NCBI GenBank assembly: GCA_902477055.1
Contig: CABSFY010000087.1
Coordinates: 1 to 9,720, forward strand
Direction: 5' to 3'
From: an uncultured Eubacteriales bacterium
GTDB lineage: Bacteria > Bacillota > Clostridia > Oscillospirales > Oscillospiraceae
DNA length: 9,720 nt
In this document: positions 1-8,700 of the stretch, piece by piece
How positions within the stretch are numbered: the first letter of the stretch is position 1
Layout of the letters: each line of letters starts with the position of its first letter
Translations under genes and position numbers: made by a program
Notes under the pieces: generated by a model
The model's database searches: none
Seen by the model: only the letters and a program-made list of their open reading frames with translations
What the model was told of the DNA's origin: nothing

Positions 1-13
1 CAATTATGCGTAG

Positions 14-35
14 GGGCCGATGCCCTCATCGGCCC
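14..35. repeat. Short palindromic hairpin at the left edge
   Basis: GGGCCGATG, loop CCCT, CATCGGCCC: a 9-bp perfect stem preceded by TAG. It resembles the GTAGGGGC...GCCC family of intergenic hairpins seen repeatedly in clostridial genomes. No T-run follows on either strand. I see no gene between it and the terminator at 111. Confidence 0.55.
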
Positions 36-110
36 GTTGTAGGCAACTTCGCGTTCGTCGCATCAACTATCGCGGCTTGCACCTGTGCGGAGAAAGAATT
101 GTAATATGAT

Positions 111-142
111 AAAAGGGCATGAGGTTTCCCTCATGCCCTTTT
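111..142 (-). terminator. Intrinsic terminator after the SipW-type gene
   Basis: On the minus strand a perfect 14-bp stem (AAAAGGGCATGAGG / CCTCATGCCCTTTT) closes a GAAA tetraloop, with the T-run contributed by the stem's own end. It begins 11 bases after the TAA. The A-run on the other side makes it potentially bidirectional. Confidence 0.88.
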
Positions 143-153
143 CGATGCAGTGT

Positions 154-2247
154 TTAGTTGAGGGTGATCGTGCCGCCGTTGTAGCTGTAGGCTGCTTCGG
201 TGGAGGACTTCACCATGACGGGATTCGCAGTGGTGATCGTTGCGGTGAGGGCGTGGGATTCCTTGCCGGTTCTGTAGTCGCCGAGCAGAATGTCGCCGTT
301 CGTGCCGATCGTGCCGGTGAAGGTGTTGTTCGTCAGGGTGACGTTCAGCGTGCCGGTGGCGCTGTTGTTGACAAAGCGGGCCGGTGCGAAGTAATCGTTG
401 GCCGTATCGATCTTGCCGCAGCTGCTAAACTGGCAGCCCTCGACGGTGACGGTCATCGTGCCGCTCTGCTTGTGCGCGATGTTGACCGGGGCGCAGTTGT
501 TTTCAAAGGTGCAGTTCTTGATGACGATGGAGCCGTCGGCGGTGGCGTGGACGATCGAATCAGCGAAGCCGGTCGCCTTGCAGTCGGTCAGCGTGAGGTT
601 GATCTTTGCAGTCGCGCTCTCGCCGCCGCGATACATCAGGAAGTTATAGCCGGTGTTCTCGCAGCTGTAGAAGTTCACGTTCCAAGTGCAATCGTCGGAA
701 AGATTGTCCGTGGGCTGGCCCCAGACGACCAGATTCTTCGCGTTGTAGATGTTGACGGTCGTTTCCTTGTTTTCGGGCGCGGCGTAGGTGCCGATGGAGA
801 TGTCCTTGCCGGAGAAATCAGCGCCGTTGCCGTAGATCGTGATGTTTTTCGTGACATTCAGATGGGTCGGGAAATCGACCGTGCTGTCCTTCTTGAGGTA
901 CAGCTCGCCGCCGTCGGCGACGTTCTCGAACGCTTCCTTGAAGGAGGTGTAGGTGTTGCCGGCCGCGTCCATTGCCTTATCGGCTTCGGCGAAGTCGGCT
1001 TCCGTTTTGCCGTCCGGATAGGTGATGGCGGTGGGGTTCTTTTCAACGGTGTACCAGGTATCGCCGTTGGCCTTCGTTTCGGAAACGACCTTGTAGCCGT
1101 CCGTGACGAAATTCGTACCAGCGCCTTCGGCAGCGTTGTTGGACGGGTTGAAGTTGACGAACGTGCCGCCCTTGACGATGATCTTCGCGGTGCCGTCTTT
1201 ATAGTTGCCGTCGATGCAGTTGAGCAGGTACTCATAGCCGTAAACGGGGTTGCTGTACGGCTCGACGGCGAAGAAGCCGCCGTTGATGACGAGGGTACCC
1301 TTCTGGACCTGAACGGCCGTGCCGCCGCCGTAGTAGGAGCCGCCGTTGATGGTCAGCGTCGCGCCGTTGCGGACGTTGATGGCATAGCCGCCGTTTGTGC
1401 CGGTGTCGATGCCGCCGTTTGCACCGGCGTTGATCGTGGTGTCTGCGTCAACGATCAGGGCGACGAAGTTGGTGTTGTTGTTGCCCATGTCGTCGGGGGA
1501 AACGATCTTCTTGTTCAGCGTGAGAGTCGTGGGCTTTCCGATGATAACGCGCGCGTCTGCGGTATCCTCGCCGGACGTTTTCACGGTGTCGCTCACGGTC
1601 ACATTGCCGCCCTCGGCCAGCACGGCCTTGAGGGTGTTGCCGTCGGCGATCGCGTAGGCCGCGCTCTCGTCGTAGGTATTATTGTTGCTGTCGAACTCAT
1701 ACGTGTACTGCGTTGCGTAAACGATAATGCTTGCGCCGCTGATGGTCAGGCCCTGATACTCGTTGCCGGCTTCTTCCTTCATGTGGCCGGAGAGGGTGAA
1801 CTCCTTCGACGCTTCGGGCAGCAGATGGTCCTCGGTCAGCGCGATGTCTGCGCCGTCGATCTTCCATTCAATGGCCTTGTTCAGCTCCGCGTCGCCCTGG
1901 ATGCCGTTGATCTGGACTCTGTACTTGAGCGCGAGCTTGCCGTTGTTGATGATGCGCAGCTTGGGCAGCGTGTAGGTGCAGCCCGGCTCCCAGAGAATGG
2001 CTTCATTCTCGGGCGCATTGGCGGCCTTGACAAAGTCAAGCGTCTTGCCCTCGGCGGATTCCCAGGCCCCGTCCGCTTTCTTCATCTCCAGCACGATGTC
2101 CAGCGTGCCGGATTTAATGGTGTTGACGGCGGTCGAGGCCGTGTCGGTGAACCACGCGAAGGTGGTGCCTATGAGCATCACGAGGCAGAGCAGAATGGAA
2201 CATACGCTCAGCAGCAATGCCCGTTTGGTAGACTTACGGGTTTTCAT
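154..2247 (-). CDS. Secreted protein with SipW-type signal peptide, TasA/camelysin-like N-terminus and beta-helix region
   Basis: A 697-residue exported protein of unknown exact function. Residues 1-33 form a basic start (MKTRKSTKR), a hydrophobic segment (about 11-28) and the IGTTFAWFTD motif, followed by NTIKSGTLDI (42-51). This is the SipW-dependent signal plus mature start typical of TasA/CalY (camelysin) fibre proteins. About 50-185 resembles the TasA-like beta domain (NNGKLALKYRVQI at 101-113). From about 200 the chain becomes Asn/Gly/Thr-rich, with right-handed beta-helix character: rungs such as NGATLTINGGSYYGGG and KGTLVINGGFF, and a second helix-type start near 433-450 (SFKEAFENVADGGELYL). 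No LPxTG, SLH or membrane anchor is seen at the C-terminus (ends GGTITLN). The ATG at 2247 has AAAAGGAGG seven bases upstream. It is monocistronic here, with its own promoter and terminator. Family knowledge suggests a surface or matrix filament subunit or adhesin; that role is inferred. The SipW-type peptidase is not in the window. Confidence 0.88.
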   Translation of the reverse strand: MKTRKSTKRALLLSVCSILLCLVMLIGTTFAWFTDTASTAVNTIKSGTLDIVLEMKKADGAWESAEGKTLDFVKAANAPENEAILWEPGCTYTLPKLRIINNGKLALKYRVQINGIQGDAELNKAIEWKIDGADIALTEDHLLPEASKEFTLSGHMKEEAGNEYQGLTISGASIIVYATQYTYEFDSNNNTYDESAAYAIADGNTLKAVLAEGGNVTVSDTVKTSGEDTADARVIIGKPTTLTLNKKIVSPDDMGNNNTNFVALIVDADTTINAGANGGIDTGTNGGYAINVRNGATLTINGGSYYGGGTAVQVQKGTLVINGGFFAVEPYSNPVYGYEYLLNCIDGNYKDGTAKIIVKGGTFVNFNPSNNAAEGAGTNFVTDGYKVVSETKANGDTWYTVEKNPTAITYPDGKTEADFAEADKAMDAAGNTYTSFKEAFENVADGGELYLKKDSTVDFPTHLNVTKNITIYGNGADFSGKDISIGTYAAPENKETTVNIYNAKNLVVWGQPTDNLSDDCTWNVNFYSCENTGYNFLMYRGGESATAKINLTLTDCKATGFADSIVHATADGSIVIKNCTFENNCAPVNIAHKQSGTMTVTVEGCQFSSCGKIDTANDYFAPARFVNNSATGTLNVTLTNNTFTGTIGTNGDILLGDYRTGKESHALTATITTANPVMVKSSTEAAYSYNGGTITLN

Positions 2248-2324
2248 TGTTTGTCCTCCTTTTAGAGTTTCGATAAAATGTATGTAAACACGTTCATGTT
2301 CCGAATATCGATAAATCCTCCGGG

Positions 2325-2428
2325 TTTGTCATTGCGAGGAGCGACGTGGCAATCCGTAACCCTCGTCCTTTCGCAGCTGCGTGCGATGCGATTGCCACGG
2401 GTTGCTGCGCGCCCCTCGCTATGACAAA
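2325..2428. repeat. Palindromic intergenic repeat (TCATTGCGAGG...GTGGCAATCC type)
   Basis: The outer arms TTTGTCATTGCGAGGAGCG and the complement of CGCCCCTCGCTATGACAAA match at about 16 of 19 bases. The inner arms GTGGCAATCC and GCGATTGCCAC also pair, and near the middle is the perfect palindrome CGCAGCTGCG (2372-2381). Repeats with TCATTGCGAGG and GTGGCAATCC arms are widespread between genes in many bacteria and are often mis-called as short proteins. It is non-coding and MITE-like, with no transposase. Confidence 0.75.
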
Positions 2429-2484
2429 ACAGGGACATTTCCCGACAAACCGGAACAGCCTTCGTGTTCACAACAACTGAAAAT

Positions 2485-2537
2485 CAGAAGGCGTTCAAAA
2501 CGTGTACTTTTTGAACGCACTCTGCCGGCGGTTTTTT
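2485..2537. repeat. Downstream copy of the ~52-bp direct repeat, with a strong hairpin
   Basis: Plus strand: CAGAAG, then GCGTTCAAAA (2491-2500), 8-base loop, TTTTGAACGC (2509-2518), a perfect 10-bp stem, then GCCGGCGG and six T. It begins at the predicted start of the leader, so the hairpin would fold near the 5' end of the transcript. It keeps the TACTTTTTGA core shared with the upstream copy while its stem arms differ. Confidence 0.6.
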
Positions 2538-2544
2538 CAGTCTT

Positions 2545-2573
2545 ATTTTAAACGTCATATATACAAAATGCAA
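2545..2573 (-). promoter_or_regulatory. Sigma-A promoter for the SipW-type secreted protein
   Basis: On the minus strand TTGCAT (2573-2568) is followed after exactly 17 bases by TAAAAT (2550-2545), in an AT-rich stretch with a TATATA spacer. The predicted start near 2538 would give a leader of about 290 nt. No better promoter was seen nearer the gene. Two similar ~52-bp repeats lie on either side. Confidence 0.65.
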
Positions 2574-2600
2574 GCCCCTTTTGCAAAAAAAATCATTTTT

Positions 2601-2652
2601 CAGAATGTGTCATAAAGTACACTTTTTGACCACTTTCCGCCAGCGGCTTTTT
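2601..2652. repeat. Upstream copy of a ~52-bp direct repeat flanking the promoter
   Basis: Plus strand: CAGAA..., then an imperfect palindrome at 2609-2630 (GTCATAAAGT, centre AC, ACTTTTTGAC), then CCGCCAGCGG and six T. It aligns along its length, by eye at roughly 70-75%, with the copy at 2485-2537. It lies about 30 bases upstream of the -35 box. Function is unknown; it could be a regulator site or a remnant of a small repeat element. Confidence 0.6.
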
Positions 2653-2683
2653 TGCGGTTGATATGAATCAAAAGGCTATGCTG

Positions 2684-2723
2684 CGTCAAAAAACCTCCCT
2701 CGTCAGAGGGAGGTTCTTTGACG
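2684..2723 (-). terminator. Intrinsic terminator after the SLH protein
   Basis: On the minus strand a GC-rich stem AACCTCCCTC / GAGGGAGGTT with a 4-base loop (2702-2705) is followed by a run of six T. The pairing can extend to 18 bp with a single G-U pair (2684-2701 with 2706-2723). It starts about 40 bases after the SLH-protein stop. Confidence 0.8.
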
Positions 2724-2727
2724 GCTG

Positions 2728-2748
2728 ACCTCCCTCGCAGAGGGAGGT
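2728..2748. repeat. Second copy of the CCTCCCTC hairpin
   Basis: ACCTCCCTC, loop GCA, GAGGGAGGT: a 9-bp perfect stem. It is a near copy of the core of the adjoining terminator hairpin and lies between that hairpin and the SLH-protein stop. On the plus strand it is followed by TTTT, so it could act weakly as a terminator in that direction. The pair looks like a tandem duplication of a short intergenic palindrome. Confidence 0.7.
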
Positions 2749-2763
2749 TTTGGGCGCGGTGGG

Positions 2764-5700
2764 TTATTTGCTCAGGATGTTTTGGACGTAGCGCATTAAG
2801 ATTGCGGCGACTTGGGCGCGGGTGGCGTGGCCTTGGGGGTCGAGGTAGGTGGTGCTGCCGTCGCGGGTGCCGTTGATGAGGAATTCGGCGTTGGCCCAGC
2901 GCATGGCTTCGAGGGCGTAGGCGCTGATGGCCTTCTCGTCGGGGTATTCGGCGGCAAAGTCGCCCTCGGTCAGGGTCAGGCCCTTGAAGGAGGAATAGCG
3001 GTAGAGGATGGCGGCCATCTGTTCGCGGGTGATCTCGCCGTCGGGGTCGAATTTGCCGTCGCCGATGCCGTTGACGATCTTATTTTCTGCGGCCCAGATC
3101 ACCGCGTCGGTGTACCACGTGCCGGAGGCTACGTCGCTGAACGGGTTCTTGGCGCTGACCTTCGGCTGACCCTCAAGGCGGTAGAGGACCGTGACGAGCA
3201 TGGCGCGGGTCATGGTGTCGTCGGGGGAGAAGGTGGTGTCGGACGTGCCGTAGAACAGACCGGACTTGAGGACGAAGTCAATGCCGACGTGCGCCCAGTT
3301 TTCGGCGCCGGGGACATCCTTATAGGCGCTGCTCGGGCAGCCCTCGCCGCCGGTGCAGACGGAGAGCATCGGGAGAATGGTCTCCTTTGTTTCCTTACAG
3401 ACCGTGCAGGTCTGGATGAGCTTGCCGGTTTTGGTCAGCGACGGGGCGGCGGTGACGATGCCCATGTCCCACGTGTGGCCGAGCGCGCCGACGGGCGTGT
3501 CGGTGTAGGAATAGTCGCAGTGCTTGCAGGAGTGGGTCGTGTAGCCCAGCTCGGTGCAGGTCGGGGCGGTCACGGCGGCCGACAGCACATGCTCGGTCAT
3601 GGGAATGGGGGCGGTGTGCGTCACGCCGCAGGAGCAGGTATAGGTCATTTCGCCCTCGGCGGTGCAGGTGGCCTCCTTCGTGACCGTGCCTTCGTCAAAG
3701 ACGTGCCCGGCGGGCGCGGTGTAGTCCGTCTTGTAGCTTTCCTTGCAGACCGAGCATTCATAGAGCGTGTAGCCCGGCTCGGTATGGGTCGGCGGGGTGA
3801 CGGTCGTGACCCACTTGTGGCCGCCCTCGATGATGGTGTCGATATAGGAGCTTCCGCAGTTGGTGCAGGTGTGGACGGTGTAGCCCGCGCTCGTGCAGGT
3901 CGGGTCGATGACCGCTTCGGTGTATTCGCAGTCGAGCCGCTCACCGCAGACCGTGCAGAGGGTGTAGTGCAGCCCGTTCTCGCCGACTATGCAGGCGCCG
4001 GGCGTGCAGACATGGAGCTTCCACTTGGCGTAGAGCACGGTGTTCTCGGTGACCGGCTGCGTGAAGTCAAACGCCTCCGTGAGCGCCTCGTCGGTGTACC
4101 AGCCCATAAAGTCGTAGCCGGTCGCCGTCGGTACATAGGCCTCCGCCTTGCCGCCATAGGGAAGCGCGGAGAAGCTGTTTTCCACGCCGGTCAGATTGGA
4201 GATGAACCAGACCGACACGCCGAAGACGGGATAGCCGCCGTTCTGCGCGGGGTCGAGCGTCCATGTGCGCATCCCGCTGCCGGGATTCCGGGAAACGTAG
4301 TCGTTGAGGGCGTTGAGCAGCGTGTCGCTCTGCATGGCACTCTTGCGCAGGAGCGTGCCGTTCAACGCGGATTCCTTCACGTACCCATTCACCGCAAAGC
4401 CGTGCTGAACAAAGTTGTTTTCTACCGTGTGCCCCTCGCCGGAGAGATAATTCTCCGGAGCAAGGCCGCCGATACAGGCTCTCGTGTTCTCGACCGCCGT
4501 TGCGCGGAGCTTCACGGCAAGGTAGCAGTTGCGCACGGTGAGCGGGCCGCTCCAGCCTGTGGTGGCGCCGCCGACACCGCCGACAGAGATCGTGCTGTGC
4601 GGCACGCTGGCCTCGACGCTTGCGATCGCGTAGCAGTTTTCGATGCGGCTGCTCCAGGCATAGCCGGTCAGACCGCCGGCGTCATGCGAGAACTTGTTAC
4701 CGCTGTACAAATAGACGCTGCCGACAAAGCCGCAGTTTTGCAGCGTTCCCATGTTCAGAAAGCCGACCAGACCGCCGACGGCGTTCGAGCCGTCAACAGC
4801 CGAAGAGTAGGACACTGTGCCGAAGAGCAGAAGGTCGCGCACCGTGCCCTCGTTCACATAGCCGAACAGACCGACCTCGGCGATGGAGCGGGAATATCCC
4901 TGCGGGCAGGCAAACATTCCGGTGATTTTGTGCAGCCCGCCGTCAAAGGTGCCCTCAAAGAGGAGGGGAGTGGCGCCGCTGGCGGTGCGCGAGAAATAGC
5001 CGATCGGGATCCAGAGGTGGCCGCTCAGGTCAATGTCCGCCGCGAGCGTGACGGTGCAGCCCTTGAAGGTGCTGCCGCTTTCGACCTTCTTCGCCAGCGC
5101 CGCGAGATCGGCTGCGTCATAAATGACCCAGTCGCCCGGCTCGGAGGCATAGAGCGCGGCGTCGTAGTTGCCCTCGTCCGTCCAGAAGGAGGCGAGCTTC
5201 GGCTGCTGTGCGGTCAGCACCGCGCCGCAGACGGAGCAGTGCTCGCCCTGCGTCAGAAGCTCGGTCTCGGGGTCGGTGACGGGGATGTGGCCGAGGGGAG
5301 CGCCGCTTTCAAAGGTGGCCTCCTGCTCTGTGCCCTCGGAGCTTTCGCCGCAGCGGGTGCAGGACTTGTAGTAGACGGCTGCATGGTCGCAGTCGGCCTC
5401 GGATCTGAGGTATTTTTCCCCGACGATCTCGGCGGTGAAATCGTGATTTGTGCCTGCGCCGTATTCGGCGCCGCAGTCCTCGCAGACGGGCTTATGATTG
5501 CAGTCGGCTATGCCGCCGTGGCAGGGCTTGGTTTCCGTGTGCGCGGCGTCGCGGGCGCAGACGCGGGTGTGGGTGTCGTCGCCGTTGGACGTCCACGCGC
5601 CCCACTGGTGGCCGAGCGGCTCACCGCTTTCAAAGGTGGCCTCGAATTCCGTACCCTTGGAGCTTTCGCCGCAGCCGGTGCAGGACTTGTAGTAGACCGC

Positions 5701-8700
5701 TGCATGGTCGCAGTCTGCCTCGGATTTCAGATACTTTGCGTCGGCGACCTCGGCAGTGTAGCTGTGGGTTCCGAGCTCGCCGTATTCGGCACCGCAGTCC
5801 TCGCAGACGGGCTTATGGGTGCAGTCGGCCGTGCCGCCGTGGCAGTTTTTCGTTTCGGTATGCGCAGCGTCGCGGGCGCAGACACGGGTGTGGGTGTCGT
5901 CGCCGTTGGATGTCCACGCGCCCCAATCGTGCCCGAGCGGCTCGCCGTGCGTAAAGGTGGCCTCGAATTCCGTGCCCTTGGAGCTTTCACCACAGCCGGT
6001 GCAGGACTTATAGTAGACGGCTGCATGGTCGCAGTCGGCCTCGGATTTCAGATACTTTGCATCGGCAACCTCGGCAGTGTAGCTGTGTTCGCCGAGCTTG
6101 CCGTATTCGGTGCCGCAGTCCTCGCAGACGGGCTTATGGGTGCAGTCGGCTGTGCCGCCGTGGCAGTTTTTCGTTTCGGTGTGCGCGGCGTCGCGGGCGC
6201 AGACGCGGGTGTGCGTGCCGTCGCCGTTGGACGTCCACGCGCCCCAATCGTGCCCGAGCGGCTCGCCGTGCGTAAAGGTGGCTTCGAACTCCGTGCCCTT
6301 GGAGCTTTCACCGCAGCCGGTGCAGGATTTATAGTAGACGGCTGCATGGTCGCAGTCGGCCTCGGTTTTGAGGTATTTTGCGTCGGCGACCTCGGCGGTG
6401 TAGCTGTGCGGCGCGAGGCTGCCATAGGGCTTGCCGCAGACCTCGCACGTCGCTCTTTCCTTGCAGGTCGCCGTGCCGCCGCGGCAGCTTTCATAAACCG
6501 CCGTCAGGGTGGCGTTGCTGTAGGGCATCGTGCCGGTGTAGGTCGCGTTCGTGCCGACGCTGGTCGTGCTTGTGCCGACGGTCAGCTCCCAACGGGAGAA
6601 GTGCTGCCCTTCTGGGGCGTCGGCTGCCGTGTAGGTGATGGCATCGCCGCCGACGACTGTGGCGGAGGTACCCTCCTTGACGTTGACGAGCGTCAGCGTG
6701 TAGCTCTGCTTCTCGGCAAAGCGGGCGTATTTGTTCCTCGCCAGCACCGGCTGGGTGACGGTGCTCACGGGCGCGGCGCTTGCCTCGTCCGCGCCGACCC
6801 AGACGCCGTAATTGGCGGGGAGAGAGGTGTATACCGCGTTGGCGGCGGCCTGCGTCGATTGCAGGACGACCGTGCCGCCGGTGATCCGATAGGAGCTGAC
6901 ACCATTGGCGGTGTTCGGGTCAACATACAGCGCACAGTTCTCCGTGGCGGTCGCCTTGACCTCTGCGCCTGCGAAATCGAGTACGCCGCCGCGCTGCAAA
7001 TAGAGCGGGTAGCCGGCATTCAGGGTGAGCTTGCCGTTTTTGAGCGCGGCTGTGCCATCCGTAACGACGATGCCGAGGGAGGCGCAGTCGGAGACAATCT
7101 CGCCGCCGGTCATCTCGAAGCCGCCCGAGAGCTGCGCGCCCATGGACGTGCCGGAGAGGCTGAGCTTACCGGCGGTGAGCTTGTTTGCGCCGTTGAGCGA
7201 GATCAGATCGCGCTTGCAGCGCTGAAAGAATACCTCTGTGCCGCTGAACTCGATCGCACTGTAGGCCATGATGCCGTCCGCAGTCGGCGTCGAGCCGGTG
7301 CCGGTGATGTTGAGCCTGCCGCCGGAGAGCGTGGTCTTGCCCGCGCCGTTCTGGAGCCGCAGACCCGTCTCGCCGCAGTTGAGATTGAGCGTGCCGCCGG
7401 ACATCTGGAGGATACCGCCTGTGTTCTTGGTGAGCTGAATGCCGATCAGGGCGTTCACCGTGACGTTGACGTTGCCGCCGATCTTTAGTTTTCCTGTGCC
7501 GTTGTTGTTGTAGCCGCAGGTCGCAGCATCGAGGGTATGGTTGCCGCCGCTGAAATCGACGGTTCCCGTGCTCATGTTCTGGATCGCCGTGTAGACGTTG
7601 CTGACGCTGAGCAGACCGGCGTTAAAGGAAACCGAGCCCTTTGCATAGATGCCGACCGAGCCGCCTTCCGCGGTGTTTGTGCCCTTCAGATACAGCCGGC
7701 AGGTCCGATCGCTGCCGTCGGTCAGCGAAAGCGTCGCGTTTTCGTCAACGTACACGCAGATGTTCGGAGCGGTCACATCGACCGTGCTGCGCTTGAGCTC
7801 CGCCGAGGCGTTCGGCTGGAGATGAATGCCGTATGAGTCAGATGAGGTCAGCACAACGTTGGCGTCCTGAAACAGGAGCTTGCCGCCGGCGGCGCCCTTG
7901 TTTTCAGCGGCGATCGCTGCGGCTTTGGTGCCGTTGAGCGTCAGCTTACCGCCGGCAGCGTTGTTGACGGTAACGCTGCCCTGGGAATAGAGCGGATAGG
8001 TTGCGTTGATCGTGCCGGAGCAGTTGCTCACGAGGTTTGTCGTGCCGGGAGAAAAGTTCAGGCCGGAGGTGAGTGTGCCGTTCAGATTCATGGAAAGCTC
8101 GGTGCCTGCAATATTTGCGGCGGCTTTTTCAAGCATAAAGACACCGTGAGCGCATTTCTGTGCGTCGAGCGTGCAGCCGCTGATCGTCGTATACCCGCCC
8201 GCGCGGAGGAGACTGGCGTGTCCCACCTTATTTGCTGCCGAGTTGTCGGTCATGCTGAGCGTGATGTCCTGAAGCGTCAACTGCGAGGCGGAGGAGATGC
8301 CGACGCGGGTCGTGCCGTCGGGCTCCGGCTTCGCGACACCGATGCTCTTGGAGTTGATCACGATCTTGTCGATGCTTTTGTTGCCACTCTGCCCCTTGAT
8401 CGTCGTGGCGGCATTGAGCATGAAGGCATGATTCGTCTGATCCGTTCCAACGTCGGAGCCGCCGATCGGGCTGCTGTCAAGCAGGTTGATCGTGGTCGTG
8501 CCGTTGACATTGATGGTCAGGTCGGGAATTTCGCTGTAAATCAGTGCGTTTATTTGGGTGGTGCGGATGGTCAGGTTGTTCAGCGACAGCGTTTTGGTCT
8601 GCGGGGAATAGACCGCGCTGCCGGCCTCACCGGTATAGGTGAGATTGGTGCTTGTGAACTGGAATTCGTTGATGTACAGCTCATACTCCGTTGCCGCGAA

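Larger units (their letters stand above)
2248..2538 (-). other. Predicted long 5' leader of the SipW-type gene
   Basis: The gene-free stretch between the promoter at 2545-2573 and the ATG at 2247. It holds the hairpin at 2491-2518, a ~104-bp palindromic repeat (2325-2428) and the ribosome site AAAAGGAGG (2263-2255). I recognise no known riboswitch class and no credible small protein. Apart from these structures I see nothing in it. Confidence 0.5.

Noticed and set aside
85..2265. A 726-codon open frame on the plus strand, opposite the SipW-type gene
   Set aside because: Same explanation: in register with the sense codons and open because TTA, CTA and TCA are absent. It also runs through the terminator hairpin.
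2287..2300. Imperfect inverted repeat AACACG-TT-CATGTT upstream of the SipW-type gene
   Set aside because: Only 5 of 6 arm bases pair, and no promoter box is placed around it, so it is not better than chance.
2262..2471. A possible 69-residue minus-strand protein in the gap
   Set aside because: It is a translation of the palindromic TCATTGCGAGG repeat (CHSEGRAATRGNRIA and DCHVAPRNDKPGG are typical spurious products) and lacks a ribosome site.
5203..6486. CRISPR-like regular repeats
   Set aside because: The 321-bp period is coding, in frame, with no short repeat-spacer pattern.
2812..7488. A 1558-codon open frame on the plus strand, opposite the SLH protein
   Set aside because: It is in exact register with the minus-strand codons, so it stays open simply because the sense gene avoids TTA, CTA and TCA codons, which are rare in GC-rich genes. 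The product is low-complexity Gly/Val/Ala/Arg with no domain, signal or ribosome site.
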